DNA from: DASVUC01 sp038237225
Lineage (GTDB): Bacteria > Planctomycetota > Phycisphaerae > Tepidisphaerales > Tepidisphaeraceae
Assembly: GCA_038237225.1 (NCBI GenBank)
Contig: JBBRYX010000003.1
Span: forward strand, 1 to 64,000
Direction of reading: 5' to 3'
DNA: 64,000 bases
Shown here: positions 23,804-32,435 of the stretch, in pieces
Position numbering within the stretch: position 1 is the stretch's first letter
How the letters are laid out: each line of letters starts with the position of its first letter
Program-made: the position numbers and the translations under genes
The notes under the pieces: model-generated
Told to the model about the DNA's origin: nothing
What the model saw: the letters and a program-made list of their open reading frames with translations, nothing else
Databases searched by the model: none

Positions 23804-25945
23804 ATGCGGAGCGTGAATTTTGTTCTGGCGGTGTTGTGGGTGATGGGCGGGGTGTGCGGAGGAGCGTGGGGGCAGGGGTGGAAGGATCGCGTGCGGGGGT
23901 CTTGGGTTCGAGTGGGGGAAGCTCGCGATGGGGATGTGGTGCTTGTTGATGACAAGGGTGTTGTCGACATTGTCGTTGGCGAGGGGGAGAACTCGGCGGT
24001 GAAGCGGGCGGGGGAATGTCTGGCATCGGATATCGAGAAGATCACGGGAAAGAAGCCGACGATTCTGAGTCAGTGGCGCGAAGGCAAGCCAGCGATCCGG
24101 CTATTGACCAAAGCAACCGATGCATGGGAGTCGTATCAGATTCAAACCGCTCATGACCATGTCCTTCTGATGGGGTCGGATTTTCGTGGGACGGCGTTTG
24201 CGGCATACACGTTGTGCGAGCGGCTGGGGATTGATCCGCTGTATTTGTGGACGGGATATCTGCCGGAGCGGCGGGGGACGTTGGTGATGAAGAAGACGGA
24301 TGCGTTTTTTCCTTCGCCGACGATCAAGTATCGGGGGATGTTTCATGATGATGAGGATATTTTGCCGCGGCCGTTCGAGATGAGCGGGTATCCGTTTCGG
24401 CTGGGGGATGTGCCGCTGGCGTGGTATGAGAAATATTTTGAGACGGCGCTGCGGCTGCGGATGAACATGGTGGCGCCGTACACGCGGGTGCATCGACGGA
24501 ATGAAGTGCAGAAGACGGCGAGCGAGTGGGGATTGTTTTACACATCGCATCACTATGACATCCTGCTGAGCAATCCGTTTGGTATTCTGCGTTACGGTCT
24601 GGGGGAGAAGCGGCGCGCCGGGACAACCTGGGACTGGATCAGCAATCGGGAGGGGATGTTAAATTTCTGGCGTGGGGGGGTGGAGGAGAACAAGGGCTTT
24701 AACTGCGTTTGGCCGGTGGGGCTGCGGGGGACGGATGATGCGGGGTACACGTTTCCGAAGGAGATGGGGGCGGCGGAGAAGGCGAAGATTTTCGCTGAGG
24801 TGATTGAGACGCAGGTGAAGATGACGACGGAGATGTTGTCGAAGGACAAGACGCCGGTGTTTCACTTCACGATGTATCACGAGGTGCTCAATGAGTACTT
24901 GAAGGACCCGAAGGCGTTTGGGTTGCCGGAGAATGTGATCGTTGTTTGGGTGGATGACAATGATGGGCGGATGCGGTATTTGCCGGAGAAGCTCGGGAAG
25001 TGGAAGCATGGGGTGTATTACCACCTGGCGTATCTGGGGCCGGTGGCGAAGCAGAGTGCGCCCATCGTGACGCCGGCGACGATCACGACGGAGTTTCGGA
25101 AGATTGTCGATTGCGGCGCGACGGAGTATTTGCTGTTTAATGTTTCGGAGCTGCGCGAGTTTGTGATGGAGGCCCGGCTGCTGGCGGAAATTGGTTGGGA
25201 TGCGAAGACGGCGCTGGCGGATACGGCGAGGCAGGAGCGGCCGAGGGAATTGCTGGGACATGTGCCGAGCACGAAGGAATCGCGGGTGGCAGGGGTGGCG
25301 GCGAGTCAGCCGAGTCATGAAGACTCGGCGGATCGGTATGTGAGCTGGTGGTGCCGGGAGTATTTTGGGGAAGAGGCGGGGATGCTGGCCGAGCAGGTGT
25401 ATCATCGGAATTATGAGCTGCTCAATAGCTATGATAAGGCGTGGTACGGTTCAGATCAGGTGCAGGCGGCGATCGATCTGCTGATGAAGGGAAGCGGCGA
25501 ACTTAATGCGGCGGGGCTGGCGGAACGGAACCAGCGCTTTGCTGAAACGTTCAAGATTGTCGAGAAGGCGCGGGCGAAGATGGATCGGCAGCAGCGGCAG
25601 TTTTTCTTCGACCATGTGGAGTTGCCGATGCTGATGGATTGGCGACCGGTGCAGGCTGCGATCGTGCTTGCGAAGGCGGCTCAGGAGAAGGATGAGCGGG
25701 CGCCCTGGTCGTTGTGCGAGAGCGCGATGAAGCCGCTGGAGCAGTTGGAGGTGGAGATCGCGCGGGCGGAGCATCCGCCGTTTGAGGGATGGTATCGCAA
25801 GACTTGGATTCGGCGGGAGAATCAGGATTTGAACGTGCATCGGCCGTTCGAGCAGTTGCGGGCGTTTTTGGCGAGTGGGGGGAAGGAGAAGTTGAAGGAG
25901 CCGGAAGGGGCGAGGAAGCCTGTTTTTCCGGTGCGGAAGGATTGA
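23804..25945 (+). CDS. GH115 family glycoside hydrolase, xylan alpha-1,2-glucuronidase type
   Basis: 713 residues starting MRSVNFVLAVLWVMGGVCGG, a signal peptide. It matches the GH115 fold order: an N-terminal beta domain (VDIVVGEGENSAVKRAGECLASDIEKITGKKP), the TIM-barrel part with IKYRGMFHDDEDILPRPFEMSG, LRMNMVAPYTRVHRRNEVQ, GLFYTSHHYDILLSNPFG, and WVDDNDGRMRYLP, then a helical domain. Characterised GH115 enzymes remove (4-O-methyl)glucuronic acid from xylan. A hydrophilic segment at about residues 486-510 (SRVAGVAASQPSHEDSAD) looks inserted. Exported; next to GH127 and upstream of a GH10 xylanase. Confidence 0.88.
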   Translation: MRSVNFVLAVLWVMGGVCGGAWGQGWKDRVRGSWVRVGEARDGDVVLVDDKGVVDIVVGEGENSAVKRAGECLASDIEKITGKKPTILSQWREGKPAIRLLTKATDAWESYQIQTAHDHVLLMGSDFRGTAFAAYTLCERLGIDPLYLWTGYLPERRGTLVMKKTDAFFPSPTIKYRGMFHDDEDILPRPFEMSGYPFRLGDVPLAWYEKYFETALRLRMNMVAPYTRVHRRNEVQKTASEWGLFYTSHHYDILLSNPFGILRYGLGEKRRAGTTWDWISNREGMLNFWRGGVEENKGFNCVWPVGLRGTDDAGYTFPKEMGAAEKAKIFAEVIETQVKMTTEMLSKDKTPVFHFTMYHEVLNEYLKDPKAFGLPENVIVVWVDDNDGRMRYLPEKLGKWKHGVYYHLAYLGPVAKQSAPIVTPATITTEFRKIVDCGATEYLLFNVSELREFVMEARLLAEIGWDAKTALADTARQERPRELLGHVPSTKESRVAGVAASQPSHEDSADRYVSWWCREYFGEEAGMLAEQVYHRNYELLNSYDKAWYGSDQVQAAIDLLMKGSGELNAAGLAERNQRFAETFKIVEKARAKMDRQQRQFFFDHVELPMLMDWRPVQAAIVLAKAAQEKDERAPWSLCESAMKPLEQLEVEIARAEHPPFEGWYRKTWIRRENQDLNVHRPFEQLRAFLASGGKEKLKEPEGARKPVFPVRKD

Positions 25946-25950
25946 GGGAG

Positions 25951-25985
25951 TCACGAAGGCACGAAGGCGCGAAGGGAGCACGAAG
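25951..25985. repeat. Family E repeat (CACGAAGG tandem) forming a gene start
   Basis: TCACGAAGGCACGAAGGCGC... is a short tandem of (C)ACGAAGG units. Its last unit contains the GGGAG ribosome binding site and runs into the GTG start codon (25985) of the following GH127 gene. Confidence 0.75.
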
Positions 25986-28189
25986 TGAATTGGAATGGGT
26001 TCGTTGCGGTGGTGAGTGTGCTGGTGTTGGCGGGTGTCTGCGATGGAGTGGTGATTAAGGATAAGGTTCAAAGTGTTTATGAGCCGGCGCGGCTGGGGGA
26101 TGTGAAGATTGGGGGGATACTGGGGGAGCGAATGAAGTTGAATCTGGAGGGGCGATTACTGAAGGTGGATGAGGGGGCGATTCTGGGGGGGTATCAGAAG
26201 CGGCCGGGGACGCATCCGTGGATCGGGGAGCATGTGGGGAAGTTTTTGCATGCGGGGGTGAACACCTGGCTGTACTCCAAGGATGCGCGGTTGAAGGAGA
26301 AGATCGATCGCGTGGCGAAGGAACTGATGAAGTGCCAGATGGAGGATGGGTATCTCGGGACGTACAGCGAGGAGAAGCGGTGGACGAGCTGGGATGTCTG
26401 GTCGCACAAGTACAATTTGATCGGGCTGCTGGCGTACTACGATGCAACCTCGGACGACCAGGCGATGAAAGTTTGCCGTGGAATGGGGGATTTATTGTGC
26501 AAGACGTTTGGGGATGGGGATCAGGGGATGATTGAGGGCAAGGACATTGGGAAGGCGGGGGAGCACATGGGTATGGCGGCGACGTCGGTTCTGGAGCCGA
26601 TGTGCAATTTGTATCGACATACGGGGGCGAAGAAGTATCTGGACTTCTGCTTGTACATTACGCGGTCGATGGAGAAGAACGCGCATGTGATCTCATCGCT
26701 GACCGAGACGAAGAAGGTTTACGGGACTGCGAATAATAAGGCGTACGAGATGCTGTCCAATCTGGTGGGGCTCGTGGAGCTTTACCGATTGACGGGCGAG
26801 GAAAAGTTTCTGGTGCCGGCGGTGAACGGGTGGGAAGACATCGTCGCGCACCGGCTGTACGTGACGGGCACGACGAGCTCGCACGAGTTTTTTCACGATG
26901 ATGGACATCTGCCGGGCGGGGAGAGCGATGATGTGGGGGAGGGGTGCGTGACGGTGACTTGGATGCAGTTGAATCTTTCACTGCTTCGATTGAAGGGGGA
27001 GGCGAAGTTTGCGGATCAACTGGAGCGGACGATTTACAACCAGCTTCTGGCGGCACAGGAGAAGAGTTCGGGCGACATCAGTTATTTCACGCCGCTGATG
27101 GGGACGAAGAAGCCGGTGCATGAGATCAATTGCTGCTTGTCGAGTGAGCCGCGGGGGATCTCGATGATTCCGCTGGCGGCGGTGGGAAGCTGGAGGGATG
27201 GAATACCGGTGGTAAATCTGTATGAGCCGATGGAGGCAAAATTAGGAAGGGCCGAAGTGAAGCTGGAGGGGGAAGGAACCATGAAATTGACGGTTAAGGG
27301 AGCGACGCTGCATTTTCTTAGAACCCCAGATTGGGCGGGAGAGATGGGATTGCCTGATTATTCCAATTTGCATGGCTATCGGCGCGTTGATGGCCAAGAC
27401 TCGATGGAGTTGAAGATTGAGCGGAGCTATGAGCAACTGGATGGAGGGACAAGTTATCCCGATCATGTGGCGGTGAAGCATGGCGCTCAGGTGTTATGCG
27501 TGGATGCCGCGCAGTATCCGGATTTGTTGCTCCCGTCCTTTGTGGCACTCGAAGAAATCAATGACAAGGGGCAGATGGGCTGCATCGTTTCGACGATCGA
27601 TCCGCAGACTCGGGAATTCAAACGTGAGAAGAAAGTGCTAAAGCTCGTGCCTTTCGCTGATGCGGCATCACCGCGTGTTTGGTTTTTGACGCCGGACAAG
27701 CTGCCAACAGGGAAGGCGCCGACCACTTTCGGCGGAAAGGAATCGCAGTCGCGTCCAGGCGGTATGCCCAATGAGGGGCCGATCAATGATCTGCGCGTGG
27801 AAACGGTTCGGTCGACGCGGAACAATCAGATGGCGGGTGAGGATTGGTTTGCGGTGGAGATGGAGAAGCCAGTGAAGATTGGGCGGGTGGTGTATCGGCA
27901 TGGGACGGTTCGGCCGGATGGGGGTTGGTTTGATACTTCGGCGGGGAAGCCGCGGATTGAGTACCGGGCGACGGCGGATGGGGAGTGGAAGAAGCTGGGG
28001 GAGTTGGCGACTTATCCGGCGACGAACACGAAGGATGATCCGAAGCTGGAAAGCGGGCAGGCGTTTGAGGTGAAGGCGGAACAGGCGGTGGAGGCGGTGG
28101 CGATTCGGGTGATCGGGAAGCCTGCGAGCGGGGCACGGCCGAAGCGTTCGTTTGTGACTTGTGCGGAGCTTGAGGGGTATGAGAAGTAG
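25985..28189 (+). CDS. GH127 family protein (beta-L-arabinofuranosidase type), copy 1
   Basis: 734 residues from a GTG with GGGAG 6-8 nt upstream. Signal peptide (FVAVVSVLVLAGVCDG). The GH127/DUF1680 (alpha/alpha) barrel is recognisable: MEDGYLGTY, WSHKYNLIGLLAYYDAT, and the zinc-thiolate site E319-G-C321 (GEGCVTV) plus C383-C384 (INCCLSSEPRG), equivalent to the Glu and three Cys of characterised beta-L-arabinofuranosidase, in which one Cys is the nucleophile. The C-terminal 140 residues resemble an F5/8-type discoidin module. Copy 1 is more divergent than copy 2, so its specificity may differ. Confidence 0.85.
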   Translation: MNWNGFVAVVSVLVLAGVCDGVVIKDKVQSVYEPARLGDVKIGGILGERMKLNLEGRLLKVDEGAILGGYQKRPGTHPWIGEHVGKFLHAGVNTWLYSKDARLKEKIDRVAKELMKCQMEDGYLGTYSEEKRWTSWDVWSHKYNLIGLLAYYDATSDDQAMKVCRGMGDLLCKTFGDGDQGMIEGKDIGKAGEHMGMAATSVLEPMCNLYRHTGAKKYLDFCLYITRSMEKNAHVISSLTETKKVYGTANNKAYEMLSNLVGLVELYRLTGEEKFLVPAVNGWEDIVAHRLYVTGTTSSHEFFHDDGHLPGGESDDVGEGCVTVTWMQLNLSLLRLKGEAKFADQLERTIYNQLLAAQEKSSGDISYFTPLMGTKKPVHEINCCLSSEPRGISMIPLAAVGSWRDGIPVVNLYEPMEAKLGRAEVKLEGEGTMKLTVKGATLHFLRTPDWAGEMGLPDYSNLHGYRRVDGQDSMELKIERSYEQLDGGTSYPDHVAVKHGAQVLCVDAAQYPDLLLPSFVALEEINDKGQMGCIVSTIDPQTREFKREKKVLKLVPFADAASPRVWFLTPDKLPTGKAPTTFGGKESQSRPGGMPNEGPINDLRVETVRSTRNNQMAGEDWFAVEMEKPVKIGRVVYRHGTVRPDGGWFDTSAGKPRIEYRATADGEWKKLGELATYPATNTKDDPKLESGQAFEVKAEQAVEAVAIRVIGKPASGARPKRSFVTCAELEGYEK

Positions 28190-28196
28190 TTTATGC

Positions 28197-28252
28197 GTAG
28201 CATGGGCGTCTCGCCCATGCATCTTAAGACATGGGCGAGACGCCCATGTTAC
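28197..28252. repeat. Family A palindromic repeat, complete copy
   Basis: GTAGCATGGGCGTCTCGCCC and its inverse ending CGCCCATGTTAC, separated by a short spacer. It fills the GH127/DUF2264 junction and ends 3-8 nt before the ribosome binding site of the DUF2264 gene. Confidence 0.9.
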
Positions 28253-28260
28253 GGAGACAA

Positions 28261-30216
28261 ATGCGGCGCAGAGACTTCTTGAAGGTGTCGGCGGGCGCGA
28301 TGGCGGCGGGGCTTTTATGGCGCGAGGCGGGGGCGGCCTCGAAGAAGGCGGCGGCGGCGCATGAAGTTTTCGACGAGTATTTTTTGGCGATGCTGGTGGG
28401 GTTTTTGAAGAATGCGCGGGCGACTTCGGCGGACCTGGTGGTTTGTGATTATCCGGAGGGGACGAAGCTGAAGAGTTGTTGCACGCCGAGCGGGAAGACG
28501 TATGTGTCGGTTGCGCGGATGCTTCCGGCGATGGCGGAGTGGGCGCGGGTGAAGCGGGATACGAAGGGGCTTCCGGCGGAAGTGCAGCCGGGGGCGGTGG
28601 AAGAGATCTTGCTCGGGATTTACTCGAAGGCGTTCGATCCGAAGCGGCCGGATTTCTGGGGGTATGCGCCGAATAACAAGCCGACACAATTGAGCGTGGA
28701 GGCGTCGCTTGTTGCGTATGCGCTGTGGCGGCTGGGCGATTCGTTTGTGGAGAGGATTCCGAGCGAGCAGCGGACGAATATTAACGCTTGGCTGTCGAGT
28801 TGCACGCAGGTGCCGGAGCGGACGAGCAATCATGCGTGGTTCACGGCGAACAATCAGGCGATGCGTCTGGAGCTGGGGCGGAAGTGGAAGGAATTCGTTG
28901 GCGATGAAGCGTGGATGATCGAGGACCTGAAGGCGCTAGATGCGCTGTATAAGCCGAACAACGATGGGTGGTACAGCGATTCGCCGGATGCCGGGGTTTA
29001 CGACTATTACAATTTTTATGTGTTCCCGAACTTCAGCCTGTACTGGAGCCAGATTATCGGGAAGCGATATCCGGAGTGGGATGAGAAGTTTCGGGGGCGG
29101 GTGAAGGAGTTTTTGCAGAAGACGCCGTACTTCTTTGGGGCGGATGGTTGGCATCCGTTGTATGGGAGGTCGCTGATTTACCGGTGGACGTTGGTGACGG
29201 GGCCGATCGTGGGGTATCAGGAGGGATTGTGGCCCCACTCGGCCGGACTGCTGCGGCGAATGGTGCGGAAGAATATTGAATGTCACTGGGATGTCGGGGC
29301 GTTTGATGCAGACAAGGGGAAGCTTCTGGAAACGCTGTCGCCGGGCGGAACGGCGGATATTCGGGAGAACTACATCGACAACGGGCATCCTTATTGGTGC
29401 ATGCCCGCGTTTGGGATGCTTGGGATTCCCGAGACCGATGCGTTCTGGACGAGCGAGGAGGAGGAGCTTCCGGTGGAGAAGGCGGACTTTGCGGTGGAGT
29501 TCAAGGGGCCGCGCATGCGGGTGATGGGGAATCAACGGACGGGGGAAGTGAAGTGGTTGCAGGCATTTCCCGCGGCGCGGCGGGAGACATACCGCGACAA
29601 GTACATGAAGTTTGTGGCTTCGTCGGCGTTTCCGTTCAACACGCTGCAAGGGAAGGAGCAGGTGCCGGCGGATCAGATGCTGGTGTTTTACGATCCCAAT
29701 GCGAAGAAGTGGGCGGGGAGGTTGAGTTGTGATCTCGGGGATCTGACCGAAGACGGCGCGCTGACGGAGTGGACGGCGAAGCTGGGCGAGCACGCGATCA
29801 AAGTGAGGACCCGACTGCGGATCCTGGGAGAGTTCGAGGAGCGCGTGCATGAGATCGAGGCGCCTGAAGGAGCGGTGGGGATCGAGATGATGGAGGGTTC
29901 GTATCCGATGGGCTTGGGAGAGGGGGAGGAAGTGGCAAGCAACAGTATCGACGAGCGGATGCTCTTGCGATCCGCGAAGCGCGGGGCGCTGGTCGCTACA
30001 TGGAAGGGCCGTGCTTTCGACAGCTTTGAGATCACGCGGAGCGTCGGTGAGCAGACGCGAGTGAACCTGATCTATCCTCGGATGGCGGTCATCACGATGA
30101 AGGGGAGGATCACGGGGCCGAAGATGACGCTGACGAGTTTGCATTATGCGAGCGCGAAGCCGATCGAGGAGAAATTGATGTTGGAGCAAGCGAAGGAGAT
30201 GATGGCGAAGTGGTGA
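28261..30216 (+). CDS. DUF2264 domain protein, Tat-exported
   Basis: 651 residues starting MRRRDFLKVSAGAMAAGLLW, a twin-arginine signal; GGAG lies about 6 nt upstream. The next 600 residues follow the DUF2264 (alpha/alpha toroid) family: WGYAPNNKPTQLSVEASLVAYALW, NHAWFTANNQAMRLELG, DSPDAGVYDYYNFYVFPNFSLYW, RGRSLIYRWTLVTGPIVGY and NYIDNGHPYWCMPAFGM. Some members have been placed in a glycoside hydrolase family and linked to uronic acid-containing glycans, but I cannot confirm the activity here. The context (GH115, GH10) favours work on xylan fragments. A frame extension upstream only reads the family A repeat. Confidence 0.82.
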   Translation: MRRRDFLKVSAGAMAAGLLWREAGAASKKAAAAHEVFDEYFLAMLVGFLKNARATSADLVVCDYPEGTKLKSCCTPSGKTYVSVARMLPAMAEWARVKRDTKGLPAEVQPGAVEEILLGIYSKAFDPKRPDFWGYAPNNKPTQLSVEASLVAYALWRLGDSFVERIPSEQRTNINAWLSSCTQVPERTSNHAWFTANNQAMRLELGRKWKEFVGDEAWMIEDLKALDALYKPNNDGWYSDSPDAGVYDYYNFYVFPNFSLYWSQIIGKRYPEWDEKFRGRVKEFLQKTPYFFGADGWHPLYGRSLIYRWTLVTGPIVGYQEGLWPHSAGLLRRMVRKNIECHWDVGAFDADKGKLLETLSPGGTADIRENYIDNGHPYWCMPAFGMLGIPETDAFWTSEEEELPVEKADFAVEFKGPRMRVMGNQRTGEVKWLQAFPAARRETYRDKYMKFVASSAFPFNTLQGKEQVPADQMLVFYDPNAKKWAGRLSCDLGDLTEDGALTEWTAKLGEHAIKVRTRLRILGEFEERVHEIEAPEGAVGIEMMEGSYPMGLGEGEEVASNSIDERMLLRSAKRGALVATWKGRAFDSFEITRSVGEQTRVNLIYPRMAVITMKGRITGPKMTLTSLHYASAKPIEEKLMLEQAKEMMAKW

Positions 30217-30294
30217 ACGAGCGTATAGGTTCGGAGTGTAATGCTCATTCTTGGCAGCGATCTATATCATTGTGCAAGATCACGCGATGTTCGT

Positions 30295-30414
30295 TGTCAT
30301 CCTGAGAGCGTGTGAATTTTTCCCGTAGCACGGGCATCTTGCTCGTGTTTGCGATGCGGACACGGGCAAGATGCCCGTGCTACACTCATATCTTCACAAA
30401 CTCTCAGGATGACA
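30295..30414. repeat. Nested palindrome: TGTCATCCTGAGAG arms around a family A copy
   Basis: Perfect 14-bp arms TGTCATCCTGAGAG (30295-30308) and CTCTCAGGATGACA (30401-30414) flank an inner family A palindrome. A transcript could fold into one long hairpin. Confidence 0.88.
30325..30383. repeat. Family A palindromic repeat, ACGGGC variant, complete copy
   Basis: GTAGCACGGGCATCTTGCTC... paired with CACGGGCAAGATGCCCGTGC-TAC. One mismatch between the arms. Confidence 0.9.
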
Positions 30415-30470
30415 ATCAGCGCCGAATCACGCACAGCCATTTAGAATCAGCGTGCGCAACCGAGCGCTCG

Positions 30471-30515
30471 AAGACCCTCACCCCAGCCCTCTCCCGGAGC
30501 ACCGAGCGAGGGGAT
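30471..30515. repeat. Family F repeat, second intergenic copy
   Basis: GACCCTCACCCCAGCCCTCT... followed by CGGAGCACCGAGCGAGGGG. Same type as 19329-19368; edges approximate. Confidence 0.65.
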
Positions 30516-30656
30516 AAGAGGCGCCCGGTCGCGCCTAGTTATTTAGCCCAGCGGTTATATAAGCAAGATTCTTCGCTGAGTACCGCTCAGAATGACGCTG
30601 GGGCGAAGGACGTTTCAAGAACGTGGGATAGACGCAAACGCTGAGAGGAGTTGGTG

Positions 30657-32414
30657 ATGGAGTTTCCACGACGGGATTTTCTGAAGAAGAGTGCGGCGGT
30701 TGTTGGGGCGGCGGCGCTGGGAGGATGCAATGTATTTCATGGGGCGAGGCATGGCCGAGAAGGCCATGCTACGCAGGAGGAGGAAGTGGGAGGGGGGCTG
30801 GGGGTGGAGGAGCGGAATGCGCCGACGGAGGGGCGGGAGAAGGAGTTTGTGCGGGCGCTGTTGCATGAGGCGGATGGGTCGCCGATGGAGGCGAGCCGGG
30901 TGAAGTTGCTTTATGCGCGGGATCTGGCGAACGATCCGTATCCGGTGGCGGTGCACAATGCGGAGGGACGGGCGCGGGTGGGGATTCCGGATGAGCCGAT
31001 CCAGTTGTGTGGGCGACTGAAGGTGCCGGGGTTTGGGGAGGTTTATTGCTATGCGGATAATGGGGGACGGGGATACACGAAGCCGGAGACGGTGGAGTTT
31101 GTGGTGGGGGCGGCGCAGACTCGATTGCGGCGGGTGACGGAGGCGGCGGAGGCGGCGCGGCGGATGGGGGTGGGGCTTGATCCGGAACTGGAGCGGAGAC
31201 TGGCGCTGGCGCGGCGGCCTTTTTTGAACGAGCAGGGTACGGCGCGGATCGCGGCGGCGTATGAGTCGCTTTCCAATTCACTTCACGCGGGGGAGCGCGT
31301 GGCGGTGAATGTCGCGAAGCAGCGGATTTCACGATTCAAGGAGCCGCGGAAGGATTTCATGTTCGGGGCGGCGTGCGCGGGTTGGGATGCGCGCGGGCCG
31401 GCGTTTGTGAAGCAGTTTACGGAGGCGTTTAATTTCTCGACCGGGACGTGGTACACGTGGAAGAATCCGGGAGATCCACTGTTTCCGGTGGACTATGCGC
31501 GGATGGAGGGTTCAACGAACTGGCTGCTGAGCCAGAAGATTGTGCCGAAGGGATTTGGGTATTTGTACATGGCGCGCGGGGCGACGCCGGAGTGGATTCG
31601 GCCGATTGACACAAGCGGCGCCACCAACCCGGCGACGGTGCCGTTTGATCCAAGAGCACGGGGTCCGTTCGATCCCAAGCGGCAGTTCAATGCGGATTGG
31701 CCTTATGAGAAAGTGAAGGCGCTGTACGCGAAGATCATTGAGACGACGGTTCGAAAGTATGACGGTCGCTGGCCGTATGTTGAGGTGATGAACGAGGCGC
31801 ACGACAAGGCGAACCTGTGGCGAATGACGCACGAGCAGGTGCTGGACATGGCGAAGATGGCGTTTGCGGCGGCGCGGCGGGGATCGGCGACGATGAAGCG
31901 GCAGATGAACCATTGCTGCATGTGGGGCGAATATGCCAAGGATCGGAACTGGGACGGGTCGCGGCGATGGTCGCCTTATCAGTTTGTGAAGGCGTGCTTC
32001 GATCATGGGATCGATTATGAAACGATTGGGTTGCAGCTTTACTATCCGCAGTTTGATCTGTTTGAGATCGATCGGATGCTGGATCGATTCAAGGTCTTCA
32101 ACAAGCCGCTGCATATTACGGAGATCGCGACGGCTTCGCAGCCCGGTTTTGATTTGGAAAGCATGCGGCCGAAGAATGATGCGCCGGGCTGGCATGAAGT
32201 CTGGAGCGAAGCGACGCAGGCGGATTGGGTGGAAGGGATTTACACGCTTCTCTACAGCAAGCGGGAGTTTGAGGCGGTGGGCTGGTGGGATTTCACGGAT
32301 TGGCCGGGTCATTTCTGGCCGTTCGGGGGATTGCTGCGAAAGGACATGACACCGAAGCCGGCTTATGAGAGATTGCGGAAGTTGCAGAAGGAATGGGGCG
32401 TGGCGAAAGTATAA
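30657..32414 (+). CDS. GH10 endo-1,4-beta-xylanase, Tat/lipoprotein-type export
   Basis: 585 residues; AGGAG lies 6 nt before the ATG. N-terminus MEFPRRDFLKKSAAVVGAAALGGCN combines a twin-arginine motif and a lipobox-like LGGC at 21-24. The GH10 barrel occupies about 235-585, with the acid/base Glu at 380 (EVMNEAHD) and the nucleophile Glu at 489 (LHITEIA); WWDFTDWP near the end closes the barrel. An N-terminal helical domain of about 150 residues precedes it. It should cut xylan backbones. Right after the lipobox, residues about 28-40 (FHGARHGREGHAT) are an in-frame arm of repeat family A. Confidence 0.9.
   Translation: MEFPRRDFLKKSAAVVGAAALGGCNVFHGARHGREGHATQEEEVGGGLGVEERNAPTEGREKEFVRALLHEADGSPMEASRVKLLYARDLANDPYPVAVHNAEGRARVGIPDEPIQLCGRLKVPGFGEVYCYADNGGRGYTKPETVEFVVGAAQTRLRRVTEAAEAARRMGVGLDPELERRLALARRPFLNEQGTARIAAAYESLSNSLHAGERVAVNVAKQRISRFKEPRKDFMFGAACAGWDARGPAFVKQFTEAFNFSTGTWYTWKNPGDPLFPVDYARMEGSTNWLLSQKIVPKGFGYLYMARGATPEWIRPIDTSGATNPATVPFDPRARGPFDPKRQFNADWPYEKVKALYAKIIETTVRKYDGRWPYVEVMNEAHDKANLWRMTHEQVLDMAKMAFAAARRGSATMKRQMNHCCMWGEYAKDRNWDGSRRWSPYQFVKACFDHGIDYETIGLQLYYPQFDLFEIDRMLDRFKVFNKPLHITEIATASQPGFDLESMRPKNDAPGWHEVWSEATQADWVEGIYTLLYSKREFEAVGWWDFTDWPGHFWPFGGLLRKDMTPKPAYERLRKLQKEWGVAKV
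30750..30773. repeat. Family A repeat arm inserted in the xylanase gene
   Basis: CATGGCCGAGAAGGCCATGC-TACG is the GGCCGAGAAGGCC variant of one arm, in frame in the xylanase reading frame, where it encodes GREGHAT. Confidence 0.75.
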
Positions 32415-32435
32415 TGGGACGGACGAGGTGATGTT

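Larger units (their letters stand above)
30217..30656. other. Repeat-rich junction before the xylanase gene
   Basis: 440 bases with no gene. Contains a nested palindrome (outer arms 30295-30308 and 30401-30414, inner family A copy 30325-30383), a family F copy near 30471-30515 and a CTCAGAATGAC remnant near 30582. The xylanase ribosome binding site is at its end. Confidence 0.75.

Noticed and set aside
28697..30189. 417-residue and similar minus-strand frames in the sugar locus
   Set aside because: Shadow frames of the DUF2264 gene with His/Arg/Leu bias.
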